A stretch of DNA of 64,000 nucleotides, taken from the NCBI RefSeq assembly GCF_003664035.1, contig NZ_RCCK01000011.1:1178001-1242000 (forward strand). Reading direction: 5' to 3'. The stretch comes from Pedobacter alluvionis (GTDB lineage Bacteria > Bacteroidota > Bacteroidia > Sphingobacteriales > Sphingobacteriaceae). The notes below the pieces were generated by a model. It was given only the letters and a program-made list of their open reading frames with translations, was not told where the DNA came from and ran no database searches. The translations under genes were made by a program, and so were the position numbers. Positions 1 to 9,320 of the stretch are shown one piece after another; positions within the stretch are counted from its first letter, which is position 1, and each line of letters starts with the position of its first letter.

Positions 1-1161
1 TTTATCGCCAGGGTTTAAACGACCAACTCTTTCCTGAAGATCAGGTGAATCGTTGATTACCACACCATCAACTTTTTTAATTACATCGCCTGATTTAATG
101 CCCGCCGCAGCAGCACCGCCACCAGCAACCACATCATTCACATACAAACCACTGATTTCGTTGGTTTTAATACCTTCAGGTTTTTCCTCACCACTTAATG
201 GCACAAAGTTAACGCCAATATAACCACGTTTAACTGAACCATATTTCATAAAATCGTCAACAATTTTACGGGCTAAGTTAACTGGGATTGCAAACCCATA
301 ACCCTGATTATAACCACTTTGTGAAGCAATTGCTGAGTTAATACCTACCAATTCACCATTTGCATTTACAAGCGCACCACCGCTGTTACCAGGGTTAATG
401 GCAGCATCTGTCTGGATAAATGATTCGATACTGGTATTTGCCGGACGATCTGGTCTTTTACCAGTACGTTGGTATTCGCGGTATTCCTCTTCTGTAATTT
501 CGTTACCTTGTTGCTCACGACCAATAATACCAATACTACGATTTTTAGCACTTACAATACCAGCTGTTACTGTTGTATTTAAATCTAAAGGGAAACCTAC
601 AGCTAATACCCACTCTCCTACCTGAACATTATCCGAGTTACCCATTTTCACTACTGGTAAACCTGTTGCGTTTACTTTAATTAAAGCTAAATCTGTATTC
701 GGATCGCGGCCAATTACTTTTGCTTCTACTTTACGCCTATCTGTTAAAACCACCTCAACCTTCTCTGCATTTTCTACTACGTGGTTGTTGGTAACGATAT
801 AACCATCCTGACTAATAATTACACCGGAACCTGACGCAGCCCTTGGTTGACGCTGCATCTGGCGACCACCGCCGCCGAAGAAATCTTCCATCATATCAAA
901 AGGAGAAGAAGAACCCTGCCCTTTCGATGCTGCGTAGGTTGTTTTAATGTGAACCACACCTGGTGCAACTGCTGCTGCGGCCTGTGTAAAATCTGTAGCG
1001 CCTGCTGATGATACTTTTAATGGATTATTGGCGAAATACAAATTCTGTTTTTCGGTAATGGTACTGCCTGTTTGGTTACGCTCAAATAGTTTGTAACCTC
1101 CAATTGCTGCTGCCCCACCTATAAAAGCAGCTAACACGGTAATTCCTAATATTTTTTTCAT
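1..1161 (-). CDS. htrA: HtrA/Deg-family periplasmic serine protease (3' end outside window)
   Basis: Periplasmic ATP-independent protease/chaperone that degrades misfolded envelope proteins. 387 codons are visible and the C-terminus lies beyond position 1. The N-terminus MKKILGITVLAAF is a signal or membrane anchor. The trypsin-like triad is readable: His127 in TNNHVVE, Asp157 in DPNTDLAL and Ser260 in NPGNSGGAL. A PDZ domain starts near residue 310 (YIGVNFVPL) and includes the G-x-GD-type ligand loop (AGIKSGDVI); a second PDZ would be expected in the missing part. A Gly/Gln/Arg-rich loop (FFGGGGRQMQ) sits before the protease domain. It is divergent from dapF. DegP, DegQ and DegS types cannot be separated without the C-terminus. 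Confidence 0.92.
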   Translation of the reverse strand, partial: MKKILGITVLAAFIGGAAAIGGYKLFERNQTGSTITEKQNLYFANNPLKVSSAGATDFTQAAAAVAPGVVHIKTTYAASKGQGSSSPFDMMEDFFGGGGRQMQRQPRAASGSGVIISQDGYIVTNNHVVENAEKVEVVLTDRRKVEAKVIGRDPNTDLALIKVNATGLPVVKMGNSDNVQVGEWVLAVGFPLDLNTTVTAGIVSAKNRSIGIIGREQQGNEITEEEYREYQRTGKRPDRPANTSIESFIQTDAAINPGNSGGALVNANGELVGINSAIASQSGYNQGYGFAIPVNLARKIVDDFMKYGSVKRGYIGVNFVPLSGEEKPEGIKTNEISGLYVNDVVAGGGAAAAGIKSGDVIKKVDGVVINDSPDLQERVGRLNPGDK

Positions 1162-1554
1162 GTGTTTGTATATTGTTTTTTAATGGTCATGAAGCTATTA
1201 AAAGCTTAATATACTTTTAAAATTGGTTAGCTTTTAATGGTTTCATTTGTTAATTATGTTTTAAAGCTGTGATTTATAATAAGCCGTTTTGCTAGCTATT
1301 TGTTTAGCTTATCATATTCATTTGTTAAATGTTATTGTTTGCGGGAGCGTTTTTCATTTTGATTTAAGCAGGATGCTCCAGCAGTTTTTATCTGCTTAAA
1401 TTTTCTTTAGCAAGTTTATTCAAAATTAATACCATATAAACGATATTTGTATCCTCAAAGCACTTAGTTTTGTGTTAAAAAATGTTAAATTAAAAAACAC
1501 AATCCGCTTATTACCTTTTGCAACTCAAATATTGCATTAAAAAATGAAGCTTTC
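1162..1554. other. Divergent intergenic region between htrA and dapF
   Basis: 393 AT-rich bases between two divergent starts. I see no RNA gene, repeat or strong hairpin. A weak TAATTTTG -7-like element lies on the minus strand at 1421-1428, but no TTTG/TTG partner sits at the usual distance and it is about 260 bases from htrA, so I do not call a promoter. Confidence 0.4.
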
Positions 1555-2337
1555 ATGAAAATTAATTTTTATAAATACCAGGGCGCAGGCAACGATTTCA
1601 TTTTAATAGACCACACTACCAGCCCATTAAAAAACATTGACAATCAGCTAGTTAAATACCTTTGCCACAGAAGATTTGGCATTGGTGCCGATGGATTAAT
1701 GTTCATTACAAAGCACGAGGATTACGATTTTGAAATGCATTATTTTAACGCAGATGGTAAACTGGGCAGCATGTGCGGAAATGGTGGCAGATGCATTGTT
1801 GCATTTGCCAAACAGCTCGGCATTATCGACCGGGAAACAAACTTTTTGGCAGTAGATGGTCCGCATTATGCCAGAATTTCAGAAAATGGAGAATGGGTTG
1901 ATTTACAAATGATTGATGTAGATACCATTACCAAAGATGGCGAAGCTTATGTATTGAATACTGGTTCGCCACATTACGTTTCGCTGCAAATTGATTTAAA
2001 AGATTTTGACGTTTTTACCGAAGGAAAGAGCATACGCTACAATTCAACTTATGCAGAAAAAGGTATAAATGTAAACTTTGTTGAAGATAAAGGTGATCAT
2101 TTATTTGTGCGCACTTACGAACGCGGGGTTGAAGATGAAACCTATGCATGTGGCACCGGCGTAACAGCGGTGGCCATGGCTATGGCAAAACACAAAAACC
2201 AAACCGGCCATGTTAAAACTGATATTAAGGTTTTGGGCGGCGATATTAAAATAGAATTTGATTACGATGGTAAAGCATTTACCAATGTATTTTTATGTGG
2301 CCCGGCCAAATTGGTTTTTGAAGGCGAAGTGGAGTAA
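1555..2337 (+). CDS. dapF: Diaminopimelate epimerase
   Basis: Converts LL- to meso-diaminopimelate, the late step of the lysine and peptidoglycan precursor pathway, in the cytoplasm. The 260 residues show the two pseudo-symmetric halves of the family. The catalytic cysteines are Cys74 in MCGNGGRC and Cys199 in ACGTGVTAVAM, and the N-terminus carries the conserved GAGNDFILID. Length is normal for the family. It appears monocistronic: the next gene is on the other strand and ends 11 bases downstream. Confidence 0.96.
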   Translation: MKINFYKYQGAGNDFILIDHTTSPLKNIDNQLVKYLCHRRFGIGADGLMFITKHEDYDFEMHYFNADGKLGSMCGNGGRCIVAFAKQLGIIDRETNFLAVDGPHYARISENGEWVDLQMIDVDTITKDGEAYVLNTGSPHYVSLQIDLKDFDVFTEGKSIRYNSTYAEKGINVNFVEDKGDHLFVRTYERGVEDETYACGTGVTAVAMAMAKHKNQTGHVKTDIKVLGGDIKIEFDYDGKAFTNVFLCGPAKLVFEGEVE

Positions 2338-2348
2338 ATAGCCTTAAC

Positions 2349-2723
2349 TCACTTTATATAACAAAGGGTATCAACAGTAACCGAATGTAGGTGATACCTT
2401 TTAATAATGACGTAATCCACTTTCTCCATTTTGACTAAATTCCATGACTCTCTTTTATGGAAAGAGTAGTGTGGTGTTTCATTAAAATAAAAATTTTCTT
2501 TAATTTCCATCCTCCGAAAAACTCTATGAATAGGATCAAGCACTAAAATGCTATCATAATCTCTTTTTGCAGATTTATATTTATAAGTTAAGGCATTGGG
2601 ATAAGAAATTATAATAACCGAATCAACATATTTACCATTTGATTTATACTTAAACCAATGAGGCGCTCCCGGCACTAAACAACCACAGCATAACAATAAG
2701 AGTATTACCATAAAATATTTCAT
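2349..2723 (-). CDS. Small putative lipoprotein of unknown function
   Basis: 124 residues beginning MKYFMVILLLLCCGC. The hydrophobic stretch ending in cysteines (Cys12, 13, 15) looks like a lipoprotein signal, so membrane attachment is inferred. The rest is basic and aromatic (KYKSNGKYVDSVIII, HRVFRRMEIK) with no recognised domain. An in-frame ATG 51 bases upstream would put 17 polar residues before the signal, so I chose the internal ATG at 2723. It converges on dapF with an 11-base gap. It could be a lineage-restricted lipoprotein. Confidence 0.55.
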   Translation of the reverse strand: MKYFMVILLLLCCGCLVPGAPHWFKYKSNGKYVDSVIIISYPNALTYKYKSAKRDYDSILVLDPIHRVFRRMEIKENFYFNETPHYSFHKRESWNLVKMEKVDYVIIKRYHLHSVTVDTLCYIK

Positions 2724-2969
2724 ATCTTCATTATTAGAAGTTAGAGCAAGATAATATGTTATAATGTAAAACATACACTACTAACGCTTTTTGTTTGTTA
2801 AAATAAACAGGATTAATAGTATAAAAATTGCTTCATAACAAGCAATTTTAACACCATTTAACATCTGTCTCAAGATATTTACACATTCATTTCAGGCTAA
2901 AAACGCCCCCTTAAAAAGCTAAAAAACAGCATTTTAAATAAGCAAAATCACATTTTGAAACACAAAATA

Positions 2970-2985
2970 AATCAATCGATTGATT
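2970..2985. promoter_or_regulatory. Perfect 16-bp palindrome, candidate operator of the RND efflux operon
   Basis: AATCAATCGATTGATT is a perfect palindrome about 140 bases before the membrane fusion protein gene. It abuts a run with TAnnTTTG-like elements. Dimeric TetR/AcrR-type repressors of efflux pumps bind sites of this sort. No regulator gene is adjacent, so the binder is unknown. Operator function is inferred. Confidence 0.4.
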
Positions 2986-3008
2986 AAATGACAGAATTTG
3001 GACAGATT

Positions 3009-3033
3009 TATTTTTGGTTAGGCTCTATTTTTG
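3009..3033 (+). promoter_or_regulatory. Two TATTTTTG elements, candidate -7 boxes for the RND operon
   Basis: TATTTTTG occurs at 3009-3016 and again at 3026-3033, both matching the Bacteroidota -7 consensus TAnnTTTG. For the first copy the -33 region would fall at the edge of the palindrome at 2970-2985, which fits repressor control. No clean TTTG sits at the ideal spacing, so support is moderate. Confidence 0.35.
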
Positions 3034-3121
3034 GACAATTATTTGCGAAAATCAAAGTCCTAAATTTTGACGACGCTCTTAATTCCGGAAATTCAAATTT
3101 ATACACACACAGAAATAGTCC

Positions 3122-4291
3122 ATGAGAAAAGTAACAACTCTCTTTTTTAGCATGAGCATGGGTATGCTCTTAGCATCCTGCGGAAACAATGATGCTGCTA
3201 AAAAAGCCGCAGCTGCAGCAGCAGCTGGTCCACAAGCTTACCCGGTTTTTACCGTAAATACACAAAACACTACTTTAGATTCTGATTATCCGGCAACGAT
3301 TGAAGGTATCCAAAATATCGACATCCGCCCAAAAGTTGACGGCTTTATCGAAAAGATTTTTGTAGATGAGGGTGCAGTGGTTAAAAAAGGTCAGTTACTT
3401 TTCACGATTAACGCACCACAATATGAACAACAGGTACGGACAGCAAGAGCGGCCATCAGTAGTGCCGAAGCCGATGTTAATGCTGCCCAGTTAACCGTAA
3501 ATAAAACCAGACCTTTGGTAGAAAAAGACATTATTAGCAAGTACGATCTTGATGCTGCTCAATTAACACTTCAAAGCAGAAAAGCAGCATTGGCACAGGC
3601 AAAAGCCGAATTGGTAAATGCGCAGGTTAACTTAGGTTATACTTCAGTTAAAAGCCCGGTTGATGGTGTGGTTGGCAGTATTCCTTTCAGAAATGGAAGT
3701 TTGGTAAGCAGTACCAGTACACAACCTTTAACAACAGTTTCTAACACCTCAAAGGTTTATGCTTACTTCTCTTTAAATGAGAAACAGCTTTTAGATTTTT
3801 CTAAAACCTATAAAGGGAATACTTTGGCCCAGCAGATGAAAAACATCCCAGCTGTGAGTTTGGTGCTTGCCGATGGAACAGTTTATGCACAAAATGGTAA
3901 AATCGAATCCATCAACGGACAGATTAACACCAGCACGGGTTCTGCAAGTTTAAGAGCAACTTTTCCCAACCCTACTTCTTTACTAAAAAATGGCGCAAGT
4001 GCTTCTGTAAGGATTCCTCAACACATTGAGAATGCAATTTTAATTCCTCAGAAATCAACTATTGATTTACAGGGCAAAAAATTCGTCTATGTTTTGGGCG
4101 ATTCTGCTAAAACCATTAACACCGAAATTGAGATTATGGATTTGGCCAAAGGCAAATTCTATGTCGTAACTAAAGGACTTAAAGCTGGAGATAAAGTTGT
4201 TTTGGAGGGTTTCCAATCCTTAAAAGACGGAACGAAAATTAAACCTGAAGAGAAAAGTGCCGATTCAGTTTATGCTGATATCAAGAAATAA
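3122..4291 (+). CDS. RND efflux membrane fusion protein (AcrA/MexA type), lipoprotein
   Basis: Periplasmic adaptor joining the inner-membrane RND pump to its outer-membrane channel. The 389-residue protein has a lipoprotein signal with lipobox LLASC (Cys20), followed by an alanine-rich linker (residues about 25-36). A biotinyl-lipoyl domain (DIRPKVDGFIEKIFVDEGA, near residues 63-92), a coiled-coil hairpin (about 95-165, rich in A, E, Q), the second lipoyl half (YTSVKSPVDGVVG) and beta-barrel/membrane-proximal domains follow. First gene of a three-gene operon with the RND pump 48 bases downstream. Substrate range is not predictable from the sequence. Confidence 0.95.
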   Translation: MRKVTTLFFSMSMGMLLASCGNNDAAKKAAAAAAAGPQAYPVFTVNTQNTTLDSDYPATIEGIQNIDIRPKVDGFIEKIFVDEGAVVKKGQLLFTINAPQYEQQVRTARAAISSAEADVNAAQLTVNKTRPLVEKDIISKYDLDAAQLTLQSRKAALAQAKAELVNAQVNLGYTSVKSPVDGVVGSIPFRNGSLVSSTSTQPLTTVSNTSKVYAYFSLNEKQLLDFSKTYKGNTLAQQMKNIPAVSLVLADGTVYAQNGKIESINGQINTSTGSASLRATFPNPTSLLKNGASASVRIPQHIENAILIPQKSTIDLQGKKFVYVLGDSAKTINTEIEIMDLAKGKFYVVTKGLKAGDKVVLEGFQSLKDGTKIKPEEKSADSVYADIKK

Positions 4292-4339
4292 CAATATCAT
4301 GTTGCCAATCACACTATTGCAGTGTAATCAATATTAATT

Positions 4340-7300
4340 ATGTTTAAGAAATTTATAGAAAGACCGGTTTTATCAACGGTTATATCCATCATCATCGTTA
4401 TACTCGGTGTTTTAGGTTTAGCTACGTTGCCGGTTTCACAATATCCGGAAATTGCCCCGCCAACGGTGCAGGTTTCTACTTCATACCAGGGTGCAAATGC
4501 TGATGTGGTAATGAATAGCGTTGTTGTTCCGCTGGAAGAGCAGATAAACGGTGTGGAAGACATGACCTACATGACTTCTACCGCCAGTAACGATGGTACC
4601 GCGACCATTACCGTAAACTTTAAGCTGGGTACCAACCCCGATCTTGCAGCAGTAAACGTACAGAACAGGGTGGCGCGTGCAACCAGTTTATTACCTGCAG
4701 AGGTTACCAAATCTGGGGTAATTACAGCTAAAAGACAGGCGAGTAACGTATTGATCTTCGGTTTATATAGTGATGATCCTTCTTACGATCAGAAGTTTTT
4801 ACAGAACTATGCCAACATCAACATTATCCCGCAGATTAAACGGATCAATGGTGTAGGTGATGCAAGTGCATTCGGAACGTTGGATTATACCATGCGTATC
4901 TGGCTAAAACCTGATGTGATGGCAACCTACGGATTGGTTCCTAACGATATTAACGTTGCCCTTGCCGATCAGAATGTGGAGGCCGCTCCAGGTCAATTCG
5001 GAGAACTTGGCGATCAGGCATTTCAATATACCCTAAAATATACGGGTAGGTTAAAAGATGAGGCCCAGTTTGGTAATATTATTATCCGTACCACCGATAA
5101 CGGTCAGATTCTCCGTTTAAAAGATATTGCAAGGATCGAATTAGGTGCACAGAGTTATGCCAGTTCGGTTAAATTTAACGGAAAACAGGCTTTGGGTATT
5201 GCGATTAACCAAACAGCAGGTTCAAATGCAAAAGAGGTGATCGAAAACTCTATCAAAACCCTTGATGAAGCTCAAAAATCTTTTCCAAAAGGGGTGCATT
5301 ACTCAACTTTGGTTAACGTAAACGACTTTTTGGATGCATCGATAGAAAAAGTGCTTCACACCCTGATTGAAGCATTTATTTTGGTGTTCCTTGTAGTATT
5401 TATCTTTTTACAGGATTTCCGTTCAACATTGATTCCGGCAATCAGTGTGCCGGTAGCGATTATCGGAACATTCTTTTTCCTGAGTTTATTTGGATTTACC
5501 ATCAACTTACTAACCTTATTTGCCCTCGTGCTTGCCATTGGTATTGTGGTGGATGATGCGATTGTAGTAGTAGAGGCCGTACACGCCAAGCTGGATGAAG
5601 GTTATACAGATGCCAGAAAGGCAACCATAGATGCGATGGACGATATTAGTGGAGCGATTATTTCGATCACTTTGGTAATGGCTGCCGTATTTATCCCGGT
5701 GAGTTTTATCTCCGGATCATCTGGTGTATTTTACAAGCAGTTTGGTTTAACACTAGCTATTTCGATCATTTTATCGGCCATTAACGCCTTAACATTAAGT
5801 CCGGCATTATGTGCTTTATTCTTAAAACCGCACAAAGAAGAACACAAAAAATCTAAAAACTTTTTAAACCGTTTTTACGATGCTTTTAATACTTCGTTCG
5901 ATGCCGTAACTGGGAAATATAAAAAATCGGTAAGCTTTCTTTCCAGAAAAAAATGGATTGTTGGATTGGCTATTGCCTTCTTTGCTGTAGTATTGGTTTG
6001 GACAATGAATACCACGCCGAAAGGTTTCGTACCAAATGAGGATTTGGGAACCATCATGAGCGATATCTCATTACCAGCAGGAACTTCGCAAGAGGAAACC
6101 AATATTGTAATTGCAAAGATTGATAGTATTGCACACAAAATACCTGAAATTAAAAACACTTTAAGGGTTGTGGGTCGTAGTATGATCAGTGGTTCGGGCA
6201 GTTCGTATGGTATGGTAATTTCGCGATTAACCCCATGGGATGAACGTAAAGGCCACGATGTAAAAGCCATAATTGGCGAGTTGTTTGCAAAAACAGCAGG
6301 CATTAAAGGCGCTAAAATTATTTTCTTTGCTCCGCCAACGATCCAGGGTTTTGGTACCAGTGGCGGTTTTGAGTTCCAGTTGCAGGATAAAACTGGCGGA
6401 GATATCAAAAAATTCAACGAAGTTGGAAATGGATTTCTAGCCGCGTTGAGTAAACGTCCTGAGATCCAATATGCTTCTACCTCTTTTAACCCAAATTTTC
6501 CACAATATCAGATTGATGTAAATGTGGCAAAGGTTAAACAGGCTGGGTTAACGGTTAGTGATGTATTGGGTGTAATGCAGGGCTATTATGGTGGTGTTTA
6601 TGCCTCAAACTTTAATAAATTCGGTAAACAGTTCAGGGTGATGTACCAGGCAGATGCCCAGTATCGTGCAAACGAGCAAACGTTAACCCGTATTTTTGTT
6701 AGAAATTCTGCTGGGCAAATGGCACCGGTATCAGAATTTATTACTTTAACCAAAGTATACGGACCACAGGCCATTTCGCGTTTCAATTTGTTTACTTCAA
6801 TTGCGGTAACAGGTAATCCAAATGCAGGCTATAGCTCAGGTGATGCTTTAAAGGCTGTTCAGGAAGAGGCTGCTAAAAATCTTCCGGCAGGATATGGCTA
6901 TGAATTTTCTGGTTTATCACGTGAGGAGATGGCTGGCGGAAGTCAAACGGTCTTTATTTTCTTACTTTGCGTAATCTTTGTTTATTTCTTGCTTGCTGCA
7001 CAATACGAAAGTTACATTTTACCATTAGCGGTATTATTCTCTTTACCAGTTGGTTTAGCAGGTGTATTCGTGTTTGACAAAATTTTCGGGGTAGATAATA
7101 ACATTTATACGCAGATTACCCTGATCATGCTTGTGGGACTACTCGCCAAGAACGCCATTTTGATCGTAGAATATGCAGTAGATAGAAGAAGAAAAGGCAT
7201 GAGCATAGCCAATGCGGCAATTGATGGTGCAACAGCCCGTTTACGCCCGATTTTGATGACCTCGTTCGCTTTCATCCTTGGTTTATTACCTTTAATGTTG

Positions 7301-7522
7301 TCATCAGGTGTTGGTGCAGCGGGTAATACTTCAATTGGTACCGGTGCTGTTGGTGGTATGTTGATCGGAACAATATTTGGAGTTTTCGTAATTCCGGCTC
7401 TGTTTATCATATTCCAATCCTTACAGGAGCGCATCAGTAATAAATCGCCTTTTAACGAAGGTATTGACCATGAACAAACGCCAGAGGAATATGAATTGGC
7501 TACTGCGAACAGCAAACATTAA
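4340..7522 (+). CDS. RND multidrug efflux transporter, HAE1/AcrB type
   Basis: Proton-driven inner-membrane trimeric pump, 1060 residues, the full length of the AcrB family. It starts MFKKFIERPVLSTVISIIIV, the typical first membrane helix. The proton-relay residues are present: Asp405-Asp406 in GIVVDDAIVVVE (TM4) and Lys937 in GLLAKNAILIVEYA (TM10). Two large periplasmic loops separate TM1-2 and TM7-8. It lies between the fusion protein and the outer-membrane channel, giving a complete tripartite pump. Confidence 0.97.
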   Translation: MFKKFIERPVLSTVISIIIVILGVLGLATLPVSQYPEIAPPTVQVSTSYQGANADVVMNSVVVPLEEQINGVEDMTYMTSTASNDGTATITVNFKLGTNPDLAAVNVQNRVARATSLLPAEVTKSGVITAKRQASNVLIFGLYSDDPSYDQKFLQNYANINIIPQIKRINGVGDASAFGTLDYTMRIWLKPDVMATYGLVPNDINVALADQNVEAAPGQFGELGDQAFQYTLKYTGRLKDEAQFGNIIIRTTDNGQILRLKDIARIELGAQSYASSVKFNGKQALGIAINQTAGSNAKEVIENSIKTLDEAQKSFPKGVHYSTLVNVNDFLDASIEKVLHTLIEAFILVFLVVFIFLQDFRSTLIPAISVPVAIIGTFFFLSLFGFTINLLTLFALVLAIGIVVDDAIVVVEAVHAKLDEGYTDARKATIDAMDDISGAIISITLVMAAVFIPVSFISGSSGVFYKQFGLTLAISIILSAINALTLSPALCALFLKPHKEEHKKSKNFLNRFYDAFNTSFDAVTGKYKKSVSFLSRKKWIVGLAIAFFAVVLVWTMNTTPKGFVPNEDLGTIMSDISLPAGTSQEETNIVIAKIDSIAHKIPEIKNTLRVVGRSMISGSGSSYGMVISRLTPWDERKGHDVKAIIGELFAKTAGIKGAKIIFFAPPTIQGFGTSGGFEFQLQDKTGGDIKKFNEVGNGFLAALSKRPEIQYASTSFNPNFPQYQIDVNVAKVKQAGLTVSDVLGVMQGYYGGVYASNFNKFGKQFRVMYQADAQYRANEQTLTRIFVRNSAGQMAPVSEFITLTKVYGPQAISRFNLFTSIAVTGNPNAGYSSGDALKAVQEEAAKNLPAGYGYEFSGLSREEMAGGSQTVFIFLLCVIFVYFLLAAQYESYILPLAVLFSLPVGLAGVFVFDKIFGVDNNIYTQITLIMLVGLLAKNAILIVEYAVDRRRKGMSIANAAIDGATARLRPILMTSFAFILGLLPLMLSSGVGAAGNTSIGTGAVGGMLIGTIFGVFVIPALFIIFQSLQERISNKSPFNEGIDHEQTPEEYELATANSKH

Positions 7523-7532
7523 TATTAAGAAA

Positions 7533-8933
7533 ATGAATTTTAGATATAAGCATTCCCTTTTAACCGGTTTAGCCATTATTACCCTGAGTGCCTGCGTAAC
7601 TAAAAAATACGAACGCCCCCAGGTAACAAGCGAAGGTTTATACCGCGATAATAGTACAACAGATACCACTACGATGGCAGATCTGCAGTGGAAAACATTA
7701 TTTTCGGATACCACTTTACAATCGCTGATCCAACAAGGGATAAATGAAAATTTAGACCTTAAACAGGCGATTGAGCGGATTAAAATTGCCGAAGCAACAC
7801 TAATACAGAGTCGTGGGGCATTATTGCCAAGCCTACAGGCTGATGTAAATGTTACGGATAATAAACAATCGCAGGCCTCCTTAAACTTTCCTCCCGGGAT
7901 TAATATTAATTTAGAAACTCAAACCTATAAAGCACAGTTAAGTACCAGTTGGGAAGCTGATATATGGGGAAAATTGACGAGTGCAAAACGTGGTGCGTAT
8001 GCAACTTTATTACAAAGTGATGCCGCAAAAAGAGCTGTTCAAACACAATTAATTGCCACCATTGCCAACAATTATTATACTTTATTGGCACTCGATAAAC
8101 AATTGGCCATTACAGAACAAACCATTAAGGTTAGAACACAGGACGTGGAAACCATGAGGGAATTAAAACAGGGAGCTGTAGTAAATGGAGCAGCAGTTGT
8201 ACAAAGTGAGGCCAATTTATATGCGGCCCAGGTAACCGTACCTGATTTAAAAAGAAGCATCAAAGAAGCTGAAAATGCACTAAGTGTTTTGGTTGCTAAA
8301 GCGCCAAACATGATTAACCGCACCACTTTAGATCAGCAAACCCCTTATGCGAATTTACAAACCGGGGTTTCTGCACAATTGCTAAAAAACCGTCCGGATG
8401 TGATTGCTGCTGAATTTGGTTTCAGATCAGCTTTTGAAAATACCAATGTAGCTAAAGCTTACTTTTACCCTGCTTTAACGATTACTGCAACAGGCGGATT
8501 ATCAAGCTTACAATTACAGGATTTCTTCAGCAAATCTATCTTCTATAATTTAGTGGGTGGTTTAACGCAGCCAATTTTTGCAAGAGGAGCGAACAAAGCC
8601 CGCCTCAAAACAGCTGAAGCTAATCAACAGATTGCTTTTTACAACTTTCAACAAACGCTGTTAACTGGTGGACAGGAAGTGTCAAATGCATTGTATGCTT
8701 ATCAAACCGCTGCAGAAAAAGAGGAAACAAGGGCAAAACAAATCGCCTCATTAACCAAAGCAGTAGATTTTACCAAAGAATTATTGCGCTATAGCTCAGC
8801 GACTAACTATACTGATGTGTTAACTTCAGAACAAAGTTTGTTAACCGCTCAATTAAGCGGGATTAATGACCGATTACAAAAATTACAGTCCGTAGTAAAT
8901 CTATACCGCGCACTAGGCGGTGGCTGGAAATAA
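7533..8933 (+). CDS. TolC/OprM-type outer-membrane efflux lipoprotein (NodT family)
   Basis: Outer-membrane channel of the RND system. With the start at 7533 the protein is 466 residues and begins MNFRYKHSLLTGLAIITLSAC, a clear lipoprotein signal with Cys21. An upstream in-frame start at 7464 overlaps the pump gene and would bury the signal, so I reject it. Two TolC-type outer-membrane efflux protein repeats are visible (about 60-245 and 265-460), with AxWEADIWGKLTSA and NRPDVIAAEFGFRSA being typical. It lies 10 bases after the pump stop, the same operon. Confidence 0.94.
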   Translation: MNFRYKHSLLTGLAIITLSACVTKKYERPQVTSEGLYRDNSTTDTTTMADLQWKTLFSDTTLQSLIQQGINENLDLKQAIERIKIAEATLIQSRGALLPSLQADVNVTDNKQSQASLNFPPGININLETQTYKAQLSTSWEADIWGKLTSAKRGAYATLLQSDAAKRAVQTQLIATIANNYYTLLALDKQLAITEQTIKVRTQDVETMRELKQGAVVNGAAVVQSEANLYAAQVTVPDLKRSIKEAENALSVLVAKAPNMINRTTLDQQTPYANLQTGVSAQLLKNRPDVIAAEFGFRSAFENTNVAKAYFYPALTITATGGLSSLQLQDFFSKSIFYNLVGGLTQPIFARGANKARLKTAEANQQIAFYNFQQTLLTGGQEVSNALYAYQTAAEKEETRAKQIASLTKAVDFTKELLRYSSATNYTDVLTSEQSLLTAQLSGINDRLQKLQSVVNLYRALGGGWK

Positions 8934-8958
8934 TCATAATTAACACATGTTAAGTTAA

Positions 8959-8987
8959 GGCATTCTGAATTTCAGGATGCCTTTTTT
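8959..8987 (+). terminator. Rho-independent terminator of the RND operon
   Basis: The stem GGCATTCTGAA / TTCAGGATGCC (one G-T wobble) is followed by TTTTTT, 25 bases after the outer-membrane channel stop. Confidence 0.85.
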
Positions 8988-9320
8988 CATTCCATTCCAT
9001 GGCTTGTGTCCCCACAGGTCATCGCATTATGCTTTTGCCACGGAGACACGGATAACACGGAGTTTTTTTTATACTGAGGGGTTTAATTTATTTTTCAAAA
9101 TCAATTAAACGAAGGGGAATTCTATTGAACTGATAGGCCTCCGCCAGGAATCGTCATTCGCAACCAGTATGTTATCGGGGTTATTGGAATCCATAATGCA
9201 AGCGTTTTGAGATTCCGCATGTGCGATAATGGTGCCTGCCCTGCCGAAATCTCCGGACTGAATGCAACCACTAGATGGCAGTATTATACTTTCACGTTAA
9301 AAACTTCCTGCTTTGGCCTT

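Noticed and set aside
5875..6417. 180-codon antisense frame inside the RND pump gene
   Set aside because: The pump frame is intact and strongly conserved; the antisense frame is a shadow. The same applies to the 198-codon antisense frame in hflX (25753-26349).
7464..7532. Upstream start for the outer-membrane efflux protein
   Set aside because: It overlaps the pump gene by 59 bases and places 23 polar residues before a clear lipoprotein signal.
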